From: Ottelia alismoides
Lineage: Eukaryota; Streptophyta; Magnoliopsida; Alismatales; Hydrocharitaceae
DNA length: 64,000 bases
NCBI GenBank assembly: GCA_037367405.1
Contig: JAZKJV010006054.1
Location: 62,001-126,000 of the forward strand
Reading direction: 5' to 3'
This document shows positions 52,224 through 61,225 of this stretch, in pieces. Position 1 is the first letter of the stretch. Every line of letters begins with the position of its first letter. The notes below the pieces were generated by a model. That model saw nothing but the letters and a program-made list of their open reading frames with translations, was not told the origin of the DNA and searched no databases. Both the position numbers and the translations under genes were made by a program.

Positions 52224-53279
52224 GTCAATAGCAAGGTTTTAAAAAACGTGAGGTGTATCGAGGCGTTTTCCTAGTATTGCCTCGAGGCGTAAGCCTCGAG
52301 GTGTAAGCCTCACTCGTGAAAGAAATTTTTTCATAAAATATAATAATTAATCGTATTACAATTTTCAAGTTCTAGAAATTAAATAGTTATGATTAAATAC
52401 ATAACTCCATGATATTTCAAGGCTAACATCATGGTTTAAACATCCAAGTTGTTATATAACTCTCTTTTTTATACTCTAAATCTGTAAGGAGTCAAGTAAA
52501 TATGGATATGTAAGCACAATAATGGGTAACTCTTCGCAAAATTTAAAGTTTTGAATAAAATTTAACTAAAGGGACTAGATGTAACATACCATTTTCAAAA
52601 TTAGATGAGATACGTGTCATTCAATTGAGAAGGATAAGAGAGTAAGCGTTGAATCTGTGATCACTTTTTACTTTACTATAATGATTGGGGGATAAAATAC
52701 TTGAATATTGCATGTTATTATCATCTTTGTTCATGCTTGCTTTGATGTGAATTAATTTAGTCCGATTGAATAGAAGAAAAGATGAGACATGTTTACAAAA
52801 TATACTTTTCAAAATTTAGGTCAAAGTAGGGGACTTGCATCCAAACATTTTAATAAAAAAAGCATTTATGCTTGATTCATACTAAAGAGTAGAGGCATTA
52901 GATTTAAGGACTCAAGACTCAATTGTTTGTTCATGTTGATTTATAAAAAAACATGCATAACAAAGTAAAAATAAGCTTAATATGTTAATAAGTTAAAAAA
53001 TGCATTTCAATGAATCACGAGCTTAAAGACTTGAAAATACTTGTCTACGAAAGATGAAAAGCTCGCAATCAAAAAGAAAAGGGAAAAATATTGCAGAAAA
53101 AAATTAAAAAAATAGCCCATACATGAGGCAACCCCTCGAGGCGTGCCTCATAAGCCTCGAGGTGCACACCTCACTGAGGCTGAATGAGGCTATAGCCTCG
53201 AGGCGTTTTTCCTTGAAAAATACCTCGAGGCGTACGCCTTAGCGCCTCGAGGCGCATTTTTAAAAACAATGGTCAATAG
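52224..53279. mobile_element. hAT-type element, CCTCGAGGC family
   Basis: The element is 52232-53271 (1040 bp), flanked by a perfect 8-bp duplication GTCAATAG (52224-52231 and 53272-53279). Ends are CAAGGTTTTAAAAAACG and, on the other strand, CATTGTTTTTAAAAATGCG. Subterminal arrays of CCTCGAGGC, GCCTCGAGG and AGGCGT words lie at 52245-52315 and 53125-53260. The 800-bp centre is AT-rich with no convincing ORF. Nested in the CGATAT-family element. Confidence 0.94.
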
Positions 53280-53925
53280 TAATCGATTACCATCGATGTG
53301 GTGCCGATATTGCACAAAATCCCCTATTTTCTAATCTTTGATCTATTTTTTGGGATTTTGCTTGTATTAAAATCACATTATGATTTATATATTTTTTTGA
53401 GTTGGGGGCGCTTCTACAAGGGCTTTGTCCCTTTTGCGATGGAGATGAAACAATTCTAGAGCTGATCAAAGAATGCCACATGCATATATATTATTATGCT
53501 CATTAGCTTTTTCATATGATATTCGATATAGCTCAGCATTTGATATAATATGCAATATAATGTAGAATTAATGTGCTAACTACTTCACCTTCTTGTCACT
53601 AAGTTATTGCTTGAATTGCATCATTTCCTTTTTAATATCTTTCAACAGTCCACAATTAATAGTCAGCATTGACAACATCGATATGTGCGATATAATGTGT
53701 ATTGATATGTTAAATACATCTCATTCTTTCATATAAGCATGCATTTGTATATTATGTATTGTTTTAAGAACTAGTATAATCTTAATTTGCGAAAAAATCT
53801 CTTTTTTGCGCCATTTTCCGAAATTTCCACCGATATCGTCGATATATCCCGATATATCCACGATATATTCCTTTTGAGATGACCGATACGATATCGATAT
53901 CGATATTTCGAGCCTTGTTTCGAAG

Positions 53926-55170
53926 TAACTGCCTACCTATTCGACCCCCTATTGAGCAAGTATGACAAAACTATCTAGCCAGTTGCCCCGACCTACATCC
54001 ATACAAAGCCATTACAATGTTCCAACTTGGACTCCTACAAGCACACAATTTGAGAACCCTACCCTCACAATATTTCTTAACCATCCTCTGCCTGCCCTCA
54101 TTTGTCACCCCCCTTCTACAAGTTACGATCTTGATCCAGACACCTTAACCCCTCCACACTGAACGACCACCACTATTTCGTTACATCTACCCCCTTCATA
54201 CCAGATGAACTCCGTCATCCTCCAAAAATTTGATGGGTGACATGTGACTAGCAAGGAAATCATGGTATTGGGTGATGACACGACATTTGAAGAGCAAGAC
54301 AATCAGGTTAAGCACTTGATTGAACCATCATCCCTCAAATATGTGCATGGCAACCCTTTAAGATTTTGCTTTGCTCGATCACCAAGGCAATTGCCTTAAT
54401 AGCTGCGACTAATATTAAGTCCTCTAGTGGCGTAGTTCTAGAGTGGGGGTGGGAAAAGTCTTGTTAAAAAATTCTTATCCCCCCATCGTGCCACTGGGTT
54501 TAATACTTTGATTTTATGTTTGCATGTTTTGATGGTTTGGGACTGGTTGAGAATTGGACGTAGTGGGCCAACGATGCCTTCATTGTGGCTGTATCACACA
54601 CGGCATTCGGAATCATCCTAGGGATTGAACTAAAAGTTTGCCCTTGAGTATCTACTCTCTAGTTTGAATGCAAATACACCTTTGAGTGTCGACTTATGTA
54701 TAGATCTACAGATGTAGGTGAGGTATAAACTTTGTTAGAATATTAATTGTCTAGACATGGTCACTAAATTTAATGTCTAACACCGTCATGGTCACTAAAT
54801 TTATGTTAAAAGTTGTTTTTCAGTGGTGCTCCACCGTCCCTTTCCCTGGAATGATTAAGGCTCAAAAGCACCAAAACTTTACAACTGATTTATGATGTGA
54901 CTGGAAAAAGTTGTATTTATGGTGAAACCTTGGCTAGATACTTGTAGATTGTTTATGATCTCCGAAAATTATTCCTGTCAGTGTTATTATAGGATTGTAT
55001 GGTAAAATAATTAACACCTTATTTTTTGCTTTTTAGTCATATTATGATTTATGTCCAGGGTACTTAAGCGATACGATGTCTTTGCCACTAAATGCTGTGC
55101 TTTCATATGGAAGTCGCTGGATTCTTATGACTAGTAGTTAAAATTGACCAGTAAACTTGCAATTGACCAG
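53926..55170 (+). other. Intronic DNA before the third NAPRT exon
   Basis: Possibly includes more of the old L1 (a C-rich segment at 53940-54200), but I cannot support a domain. 54200-55170 shows no ORF, repeat or exon. It ends with the pyrimidine-poor acceptor ttgaccag at 55163-55170. Confidence 0.4.
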
Positions 55171-55229
55171 GTTTTGAGGAGTGGAATTCCAAATTTCTGT
55201 GCGGTCGCTTTGGCACTTAATGACCTTGG
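55171..55229 (+). CDS. NAPRT: Nicotinate phosphoribosyltransferase exon (third seen)
   Basis: A 59-bp exon, VLRSGIPNFCAVALALNDLG with the last codon split (GG/gtacgc donor). It continues the previous exon in phase 0: LALVDTYD then VLRSGIPNF. The corresponding human stretch is WRSGLPNFLAVALALGELGY. The next family block (GY.AVG.RLDSGDL) is not found up to the end of the window, so the following intron is at least 8.8 kb or the gene is broken here. The exon itself has no stop or frameshift. Confidence 0.88.
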
Positions 55230-55659
55230 GTACGCCCTGGCCTTTTGATGATGATGCATAAATTTTTTATTATATATTTGTGCCATGACATATGAGAATC
55301 TATGTGAATACGTGTGATAATTTTGTCAGAGAAAATTGCATAGAAATTGTGTTTTTTTTGTTTTGCAGGCAGCTCAAATGCATAATATCGTATGCGTAAA
55401 GTGGGTCTATTCTGACATTTTATTTTGAAATAGTGCTTATTAATTATAAAAATGGGTCTCAGTGGAAAGGTTTAAATTGTCCTTTGCACTAGAAGTAAAA
55501 TTTGTACAGGAGCTGGACCCCGACATTGTTAGTTGTCTTTGGTTATGGTGTGTGCCCGCTTCGTCTTACTCTTGTTGTTGGGGATGTTTCTGTTTCTGAT
55601 CCCATATACATGTGTCAACACTATGCTTCAATTTCTTTATTATAATAATAAAAAAAACA
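55230..55659 (+). other. Intronic DNA without recognised feature
   Basis: AT-rich. A pyrimidine-rich stretch ending gttttgcag at about 55368 looks like an acceptor, but the following sequence (GCAGCTCAAATGC) does not match NAPRT, so no exon is called. Confidence 0.4.
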
Positions 55660-56000
55660 TTGATGTGGCCTGAATTCTTCTTGTTCACAACATTATGCTT
55701 ATGCCGCATTGTAGGAACGTGGTTATGGCTGCATGTTACTTTATTATCTCATGCCTTTCCCTATGATTCAGGAACAAAATTCCTTCATCATTTTCCCCAA
55801 CAAGAACATGTTCTTGGTCCCTTGTTAGGTGTTTGACTATGTTGCTATAATACATAACTTGGAGTCTGGTCAGGGCAAAGCTTCCATGGACTTAAAATGC
55901 ATCTTTGTCAGGTACTTTAGGGTTCAGAAGGGGAGATATGCTTTGACCTTACGAGACATCACTACATTTTGTCGACTAATTTCACATTTTTTTGAGTTTA
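55660..56000 (+). pseudogene. Copia integrase C-terminal fragment
   Basis: Around 55715-55740 the + strand encodes RNVVMAACYFI, and at 55829-55990 VFDYVAIIHNLESGQGKA, then LKCIFVRYFRVQKGR. These match the copia integrase end (DVVLTAYYLVNR, VFGPVAFVHQLSP, KCVFVEYYRTQKGYR in elements here). Frames change between them. No LTR nearby; a small decayed remnant. Confidence 0.6.
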
Positions 56001-56690
56001 TCCTCTACTTTTGTGCTATGTGATTGCAGGTCACATATCTGGTCATATCATGGTGGTTATTCTTTATTCTCGAAGCCATAAAGACTATTCATAGTCGTGA
56101 TCGACACTCACATGGACCATTGCCAATACCATGATGTAAATCGTGTACCTTTAGGTCTAGTTAGATTGCAAGGATAACTTTTGTGAGTGATCCCTTTAGG
56201 CCTAGTCAGATTGAGGTAAACATTTTTGTTATATATCCTTTGTTTGTGTTCGGCTTGTAAATAAGCCAGTTTATGGAATAACATGATTTTGTGGGGTTTT
56301 GTTCTTTGAAGGTTTCGGTCTGCAAGTAGGATAAGTGGTGGATTAAAAAGGAAAGACATGAATATACTTCGACTCTATATTAAAACATCATTCGATTCAT
56401 CTTCAATTCAATTATACTAGTTAATAATATAAACACTATTTACATTTTAAAAATAAGCCACTATTAATTTACGATATAATCAGAAAGTAGTTTTTTTATT
56501 GCGAAATGATATGTGTTATGACTTTCTATAATTACATTTAAATTCGAAAAATGTAATTATGTAAGAAGTTGTTAAGATTTGAGGAATGTTTGGATAACGA
56601 TGTTAAAAAGGATTTCAGGATCGATCAACATCTTCCATCATATCAAGGGCTTGATCACATTAGACAACTCTAGGGAATTAGGAACAAGAA
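56001..56690. other. Intronic DNA without recognised feature
   Basis: AT-rich. A short imperfect direct repeat (cctttaggtctagttagattg near 56149, cctttaggcctagtcagattg near 56193) is the only structure I see. Confidence 0.4.
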
Positions 56691-57070
56691 GCATTGAGGT
56701 AAAAGTACAAACTGAAATCAATATGTGCCTGATTTGACTGCATTTATTCCATGCAGTCAATTGTTGGATGGAGTGGTTATGGCGTTGGAGATTTTGTCAG
56801 ACTTAAAGAGGAGGGGCATAACATGTTTTCTCTGGAAGGTTGATTTTTCAAAGGCATAAGATTGCGGGAACTAGAGCTTCATTAGGGCATCATTGGTTCG
56901 ACGAGGCTTCCCGGATGCTTGGATTGATTGGATGAAGAGATGCATTACTACCTTTCATGCTCGGTGCTAGTTAATAGTGGGCATGAGGGATGCTTTTTTC
57001 AACTTAAGAGAGGTGTGAAGCAAGGGTGCCCTTTGGCCCCTCTGTTGTTTATCCTGGCTGCAGATATACT
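56691..57070 (+). pseudogene. L1-type LINE reverse transcriptase fragment
   Basis: + strand: LDGVVMALEILSDLKRRG (about 56764-56815), TCFLWKVDFSKA with the first palm motif (about 56820-56860), RRGFPDAWIDWMKRC (about 56898-56945) and GVKQGCPLAPLLFILAADIL (about 57013-57070). It stops exactly where the short-ORF LTR element E1 begins, before the catalytic FADD/YADD box. A TAA lies after SKA and the frame changes near 56925. Confidence 0.82.
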
Positions 57071-58107
57071 GGCAGTCATCCCGCAGCCACCCTCCCGTAG
57101 CCCCCTATGCCGATGCAACGACGATCATCCACCTCGAGACCGCCATCGTCGTCAGGGATACCACTATCGAGGACACGATCGTCGTCGTCCGAGCTACATC
57201 CACCGCTGTAAGGAGCGTGTCGAGTGAAGGAGGACACACCACCGCTCCACGCGACACCTGCGCCACCAGTTGCTCTCACCTCGACGTTGTCATCGCTGTT
57301 ATTTGAAGGGGAGAAAAACCCTAGTGTGGAGTTCCTCTTCAACATGATTTGAATCCCACGAGATTAATGAATGGGGGTTGATTTGGGAATTTTACAAAAA
57401 GTTACCGCCATTCAAAACTTTTTGTCTAAAGGTTAAAGAGGGAGGTAACTTAAGAGGAGATATTTTAAGTGAAGGGGTAGAACATTTGCAGCCATACCCC
57501 TCGATGTAATGAAATTATAAACGTAACCTTGAAAAGGAGCAAAATTGAGGAGATCTGATCAACCAATCCAGATGGAATTCTCCACCGACAGACCGAAGAT
57601 CAAACAATTGGTCAAGAGATGTTTTTTTCAAGTGGAGGAGAATTGATGCAATCATTCCCAAATTGACAAGTCAAATCAGATCGGAGTAATGGATGATTTG
57701 AGGATCTTTCAAAATTAGGGATTCCCGTCAATAATTAGTTATTTTATTTAGTTGGCTTATTTTATCTAAATAAGTTGAGATTGTAATCTCAACATTTGTG
57801 ATAGATAAAATTAGTTAGAAGTCAATTAGAGTGGATTAGAGTCAATTATGATTTTATTTAATTTGAATTTGATTCACTTTTTATTTTTGTAATGCTACCC
57901 CTCCTATATAAATGGTACGGTAAGCATTGGTTAAAGGGGAGTTTAGATTATATGAAAATTTGAGATTTATCTCACTTTCTCTCCACGCTATCTTCATTAT
58001 TCGTCTCCGAAATCCCGCGCAATCGATGTGTTCTTCTCTTTCTTCCTCTCATCTCTAAATTTCTTCCACCAAAATTATTTTCCACCGTTGGATTTCTATC
58101 TGCATTA
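57071..58107 (+). mobile_element. Non-autonomous LTR element E1, 3' part and LTR
   Basis: Truncated internal region 57071-57643 with the conserved 3' block of the family (cagccatacccctcgatg, aacgtaacc, gatgtttttttcaagtgg), then the LTR 57644-58107 (TGATGCAATCATTCCC to CTATCTGCATTA). A TATA-like tcctatataaatgg lies at about 57901-57914. The 5' LTR and primer site are missing. GC-rich frames at 57076-57345 are low-complexity. Confidence 0.78.
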
Positions 58108-59493
58108 GGAAGGGATGCCAGGAGTGGTGCCATCGACGAGGTTTCTCATTGTGCAATAACCGCACATGTGAGGAAGGCGAGGACGATGGTGTCGTATGCT
58201 GCAGCGGAGAAGTCGGCATCGAGTTCCGCCACAGGGGGGTCGATGGGACTCGCGATGCACCACCTTCCACTTGGAGCTAAGTTTGGAGGTTGCGGTTTTC
58301 AAGCAGTGGATCTCGTAAAAGTGGCGGGGTTCGTAGCGATGAACTGAAAACGCCATTGGGGCGAAGGTGCAGGGCTGGTGCTTGGGAAGAGGTCCTGCAA
58401 CTGCTGTGGGTGTTGCGACCAAGGGTTGCTGAGACGGGACCTCTAGGGTTCTATTTTGTGCCGATGGTGGTGGTGTTGATGCTGTTGATGTAGCCACGAC
58501 AAGTGGCGAGGATAGGGGTGGAGCGGGAGCCTCTTGGACAGCTACTTGGGAAGTGAACAGATCTAGGTCTTCGAGTTTTTCAATTTAGAAGACCTCATTT
58601 TCTTCCTGGACAACAACCACTGATGAGAAAAGGTCGATAACATCGTATTCTTCCTCTGCACCTTTTTCGAATATTGGTCCCATATCTTTATTGTTTTGTT
58701 GTACAACAGTTGCGAGAATAAAATCCTTTTCAGGACTGAAAATACCTTCATTTTCTGGATCAAAATCGTGTTGTATCGAGGAAGCGACGGTCTGATTTTT
58801 GTCGTTGATAAATGATTCTTCCTCGATTCGCTTTTCCAACAACGCTTGAACTTTGAAACTTGCTAGGAGACGATTCTTGAACTTTTGTTGACGTGAACGT
58901 GAACCTTGACTGAGACGACTCAAATCAAATTGCATTCGCCAATATGCAATCAGACCATCGAATTGTAAGAACGATTCAGTTGCCATGCCCTTATATCATA
59001 TGAACAAATGAAAAAAATCCAACAGTGGAAAAATAATTTTGATAGTGGAAATATTTGGTGGAGAAGAAATAAGAGGGCGGAGAAGAGAAGAACGTGTTGG
59101 GTGCAAGGGATTTTGGAGATGAATCACAGAGATCGCGTGAGAGAGAGACAAAGAGAGATGGAGAGAGATAATCTCAATTTTTCATATATTCTGAACCATT
59201 TTTAAAACAAATACCTACCATCCCCTTAATACAGGAGGGGCGGGAATGTAGAATTAGAAAGTGAATCAAATTTAAACTAAATAAAATCCTAATTGTCTCT
59301 AATCGACTTTAACTGACTTCTAACTAATTTTATCTACCAGAAATGTTGAAATTACATTCTCAATTTATTGAAATAAATAAGCAACTAATTTAAATAACTA
59401 ATTAGGGGTGGTAATCCGAAATTTTGAAAAATATCCAAATATGCAATTTGCTTCCATTCAATTCGACTTGTCAATTTAGGAATAATTACATCA
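58108..59493 (-). mobile_element. Non-autonomous LTR element E2, 5' LTR and ORF, inverted to E1
   Basis: On the - strand: LTR from 59493 (TGATGTAATTATTCC) to about 59004, a degraded primer site (tgatataagggcatgg, about 58983-58999), then an ORF running to the junction with E1. No 3' LTR. E1 and E2 are head-to-tail in opposite orientations around 58107, so together they could be fragments of two insertions or the result of an inversion. Confidence 0.75.
58109..58986 (-). CDS. Unidentified ORF of LTR element E2
   Basis: The ATG at 58986 overlaps the degraded primer site, as in element D. The first 133 residues (to 58585) are MATESFLQFDGLIAYWRMQF, then a basic stretch (SQGSRSRQQKFKNRLL), then an acidic part (DFDPENEG, AEEEYDVIDLF), ending with a stop. 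Another frame continues to about 58105 with a Ser/Thr/Pro-rich and then basic composition. No known domain is recognised. The first block has a broken counterpart in element F (FDDPIDYW), indicating a conserved family protein of unknown role, possibly gag-like. Confidence 0.5.
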
Positions 59494-59877
59494 CGTAGAC
59501 TCAATTACTCTTGGAGAATAGTTTTAAGATATCATTTTTGGCTTTAATGCTACAATTGAGAAATTCTGTATCCGCGCTCTTAGCCTTCACAATCTTAGCA
59601 ATCATAGAGGTTTTCTTATTCAGTGACTATAGACTACATTAGTTGCTTCTCTTTTTGGTGATTTTCATTTAACTTTTTTATTTGATTGCATGATCTTTAC
59701 TCTAGTACATGCCTACCTTCATGCGAAGATGTAAGAAGGGTGACTTTTTTTCTTATTCCTTTTGCATATCATGTCGAGCTTTATATGCTCCAACCTAGAA
59801 AGTAAATGTGTTAGAGTAAAGATCATGCAGATGAATATAAAGAAAGGAAGAGGAAAAAAGGTCACCCCTTTCACTTT
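59494..59877. other. Unassigned DNA with two interleaved inverted repeats
   Basis: tgcatgatctttactcta (about 59687-59704) is the inverse of tagagtaaagatcatgca (about 59814-59831). gaagggtgactttttttctt (about 59736) is the approximate inverse of gaggaaaaaaggtcacccctt (about 59848). The order is A, B, A', B', so they cannot form one simple hairpin. No ORF. Confidence 0.6.
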
Positions 59878-59889
59878 TTGTTAGAGGCT

Positions 59890-61056
59890 CATCAACTTCG
59901 AGTTTCAATACCATTAATTCTACTAGAAGTGCTAAGGGTGTGCTCACTAGTTGGAACAATATTCACAAGGTTGGAGAAGTGTATGCGGGGCTTCCTTTGG
60001 GGGAAGAAGGGGGGTGGGAGAAGGGGAGTGCATCTGGTGGGTTGGGATGAGGTTACGCGGCCTAAGCGGGAGGGGGGCTTGGGCGTGAGGCGGGTGGAGG
60101 TGGTGAACGATGCCCTTTTGCTCAAATGGGCAGCTAGGGTATGGGGTCGGGAGGAGAACTTCATGTTAAATTGCTTGAGGGAGGCGGCGGGGGTCGACAT
60201 GATTTCCGCTTCTCGGGGCCGATTACAGGGTCACTTTTCATCTTTTTGGCGTGGAGTGGTTGATGCCCTTAATCGCAACATATCATTATTTAAACCTAAG
60301 CTCGGCGATGGGAATTCGTTTCGCTTTTGGGCGGATGATTGGACCGGGAGGGGTGCTTTCCAGGACTTATACCCTCGGTTGTTCGCGTTGGTGGTGGACA
60401 AAGATGCTACCGTGGCCTCTTGCTGGGACAGTGGCTCTTGGTGCCCTTCGATTGCAGCTAATTTATCGGACCAGCGTTTGGAAGACTTCATCTCTCTCAT
60501 GGCTGCTCTCGCGGACGCTTCCAAGCCTGCTATTGGTCGTGATCATTTGATTTGGAAGGAAGGCTCGTTCTCTACCAGAAAGGCGTACCAGGCTCTTCTT
60601 CCTCCCTCTGTCGGTGTTGACGCAACCTTCTTGCGTGATTGTGGATTCTTTTGGGGACTCAAACTCCCTGAGCGCATTGGCATATTCCTCTGGCTCTTGC
60701 GGCGTGGTAGACTGTTAACTCGTGACCGCTGTGCAATTATGTTTCCCAATGCCTCGCACAACTGTGGCCTTTGTGACACGGAGACGGAAACTATAGAGCA
60801 CCTTTTCTTTCATTGTGGCTGTGTTCGTGCCCTTTGGGATGACCTGGGCTGGCTCAACCTCTCGACCTTTGTTGCGTTCTGCGAAAGCTTGGTGAACTCT
60901 AGGGGCCGACCTCGGGTGGATCTGCTGGACCCGATTACGCGGTTATGGAGCATTTGGCTGGGAAGAAATGAAGCTCTTTTTGCTCGGCAGAGGTTCTACA
61001 CGGAGAATATACGTATTTCGGCTTCGCGCTTCCTTCTTGATTGGTCTTCTGGGTAG
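59890..61056 (+). CDS. L1 ORF2 C-terminal region with zf-RVT zinc finger (5'-truncated)
   Basis: About 388 codons without a stop. Landmarks are RLEKCMRGFLWGKKGGGRR, then VTRPKREGGLGVRRVEVVND, then LGDGNSFRFWADDWTGRG, then IWKEGSFSTRKAYQALLP. The terminal zinc finger is LPERIGIFLWLLRRGRL with CGLCDTETETIEHLFFHCGC (Cys, Cys, His, Cys spacing of zf-RVT). In L1 this end follows RT and is thought to help bind RNA or target DNA. RT itself is absent, so the product would be a fragment; the annotated start at 59878 is not biological. Confidence 0.88.
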   Translation, partial: HQLRVSIPLILLEVLRVCSLVGTIFTRLEKCMRGFLWGKKGGGRRGVHLVGWDEVTRPKREGGLGVRRVEVVNDALLLKWAARVWGREENFMLNCLREAAGVDMISASRGRLQGHFSSFWRGVVDALNRNISLFKPKLGDGNSFRFWADDWTGRGAFQDLYPRLFALVVDKDATVASCWDSGSWCPSIAANLSDQRLEDFISLMAALADASKPAIGRDHLIWKEGSFSTRKAYQALLPPSVGVDATFLRDCGFFWGLKLPERIGIFLWLLRRGRLLTRDRCAIMFPNASHNCGLCDTETETIEHLFFHCGCVRALWDDLGWLNLSTFVAFCESLVNSRGRPRVDLLDPITRLWSIWLGRNEALFARQRFYTENIRISASRFLLDWSSG

Positions 61057-61225
61057 GATGTTCTTTTTGTATCGGGGGGTATCTCATCTTGGATACCATC
61101 CGCTTTTTGTTTTTTCGGCTGCTGTTCGTCTTTTCTCTTGTAAGTAGTTCTTAAACTCCTTTATTAATGCATTGGGGCGAGCACCGTTGAGTGCCTCCCC
61201 CTTTTTTGAGCGTCAAAAAAAACAA
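59890..61225 (+). mobile_element. 5'-truncated L1 LINE with long intact C-terminal frame
   Basis: A 3' piece of a plant L1: the ORF2 C-terminal end (59890-61056), a 3' untranslated region with ggggcgagcaccgttgagtgcc, and an A-rich tail (61217-61225). The reading frame is undamaged over 390 codons, so the insertion is comparatively young. The target duplication was not identified with confidence. Confidence 0.85.

Larger units (their letters stand above)
51647..53925. mobile_element. hAT-type element, CGATATATCG family, large copy
   Basis: The element is 51655-53917 (2263 bp). Ends are CATGGATCGAAATATCC and, on the other strand, CAAGGCTCGAAATATCG. Flanks TTTCCAAG (51647-51654) and TTTCGAAG (53918-53925) form an 8-bp duplication with one mismatch. 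Arrays of GATATATCG, CGATATCG and ATATCCCGATAT words lie at both ends (51656-51895 and 53820-53915). A second left-type terminus (CATGGCTCAAAATATCG) occurs at 52066, so two copies may be nested or the left end duplicated. A different hAT element sits inside at 52232. No transposase ORF seen. Confidence 0.8.
22986..55170 (+). other. NAPRT: 32.2-kb NAPRT intron filled with mobile elements
   Basis: The donor gtaagt at 22986 and the acceptor ttgaccag at 55163-55170 bound 32,185 bp. Exons on both sides join in phase 0 to give the continuous conserved block LALVDTYD then VLRSGIPNFCAVALALND. Contents in order: RTE LINE with nested LTR element, a pseudogene, copia remnants, several non-autonomous LTR elements, a second RTE LINE with nested hAT and copia, and further hAT elements. 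Whether it is spliced cannot be told from sequence alone; the alternative is a gene torn apart by insertions. Confidence 0.75.

Noticed and set aside
55369..55400. Possible next NAPRT exon after an acceptor-like gttttgcag
   Set aside because: The sequence does not encode the expected block after ALALNDLG (Y.AVG.RLDSGDL).
57076..57345. - strand frame of 89 codons, Asp/Gly-rich
   Set aside because: It is in the GC-rich internal part of LTR element E1, is not shared with elements D and F, and has low complexity.
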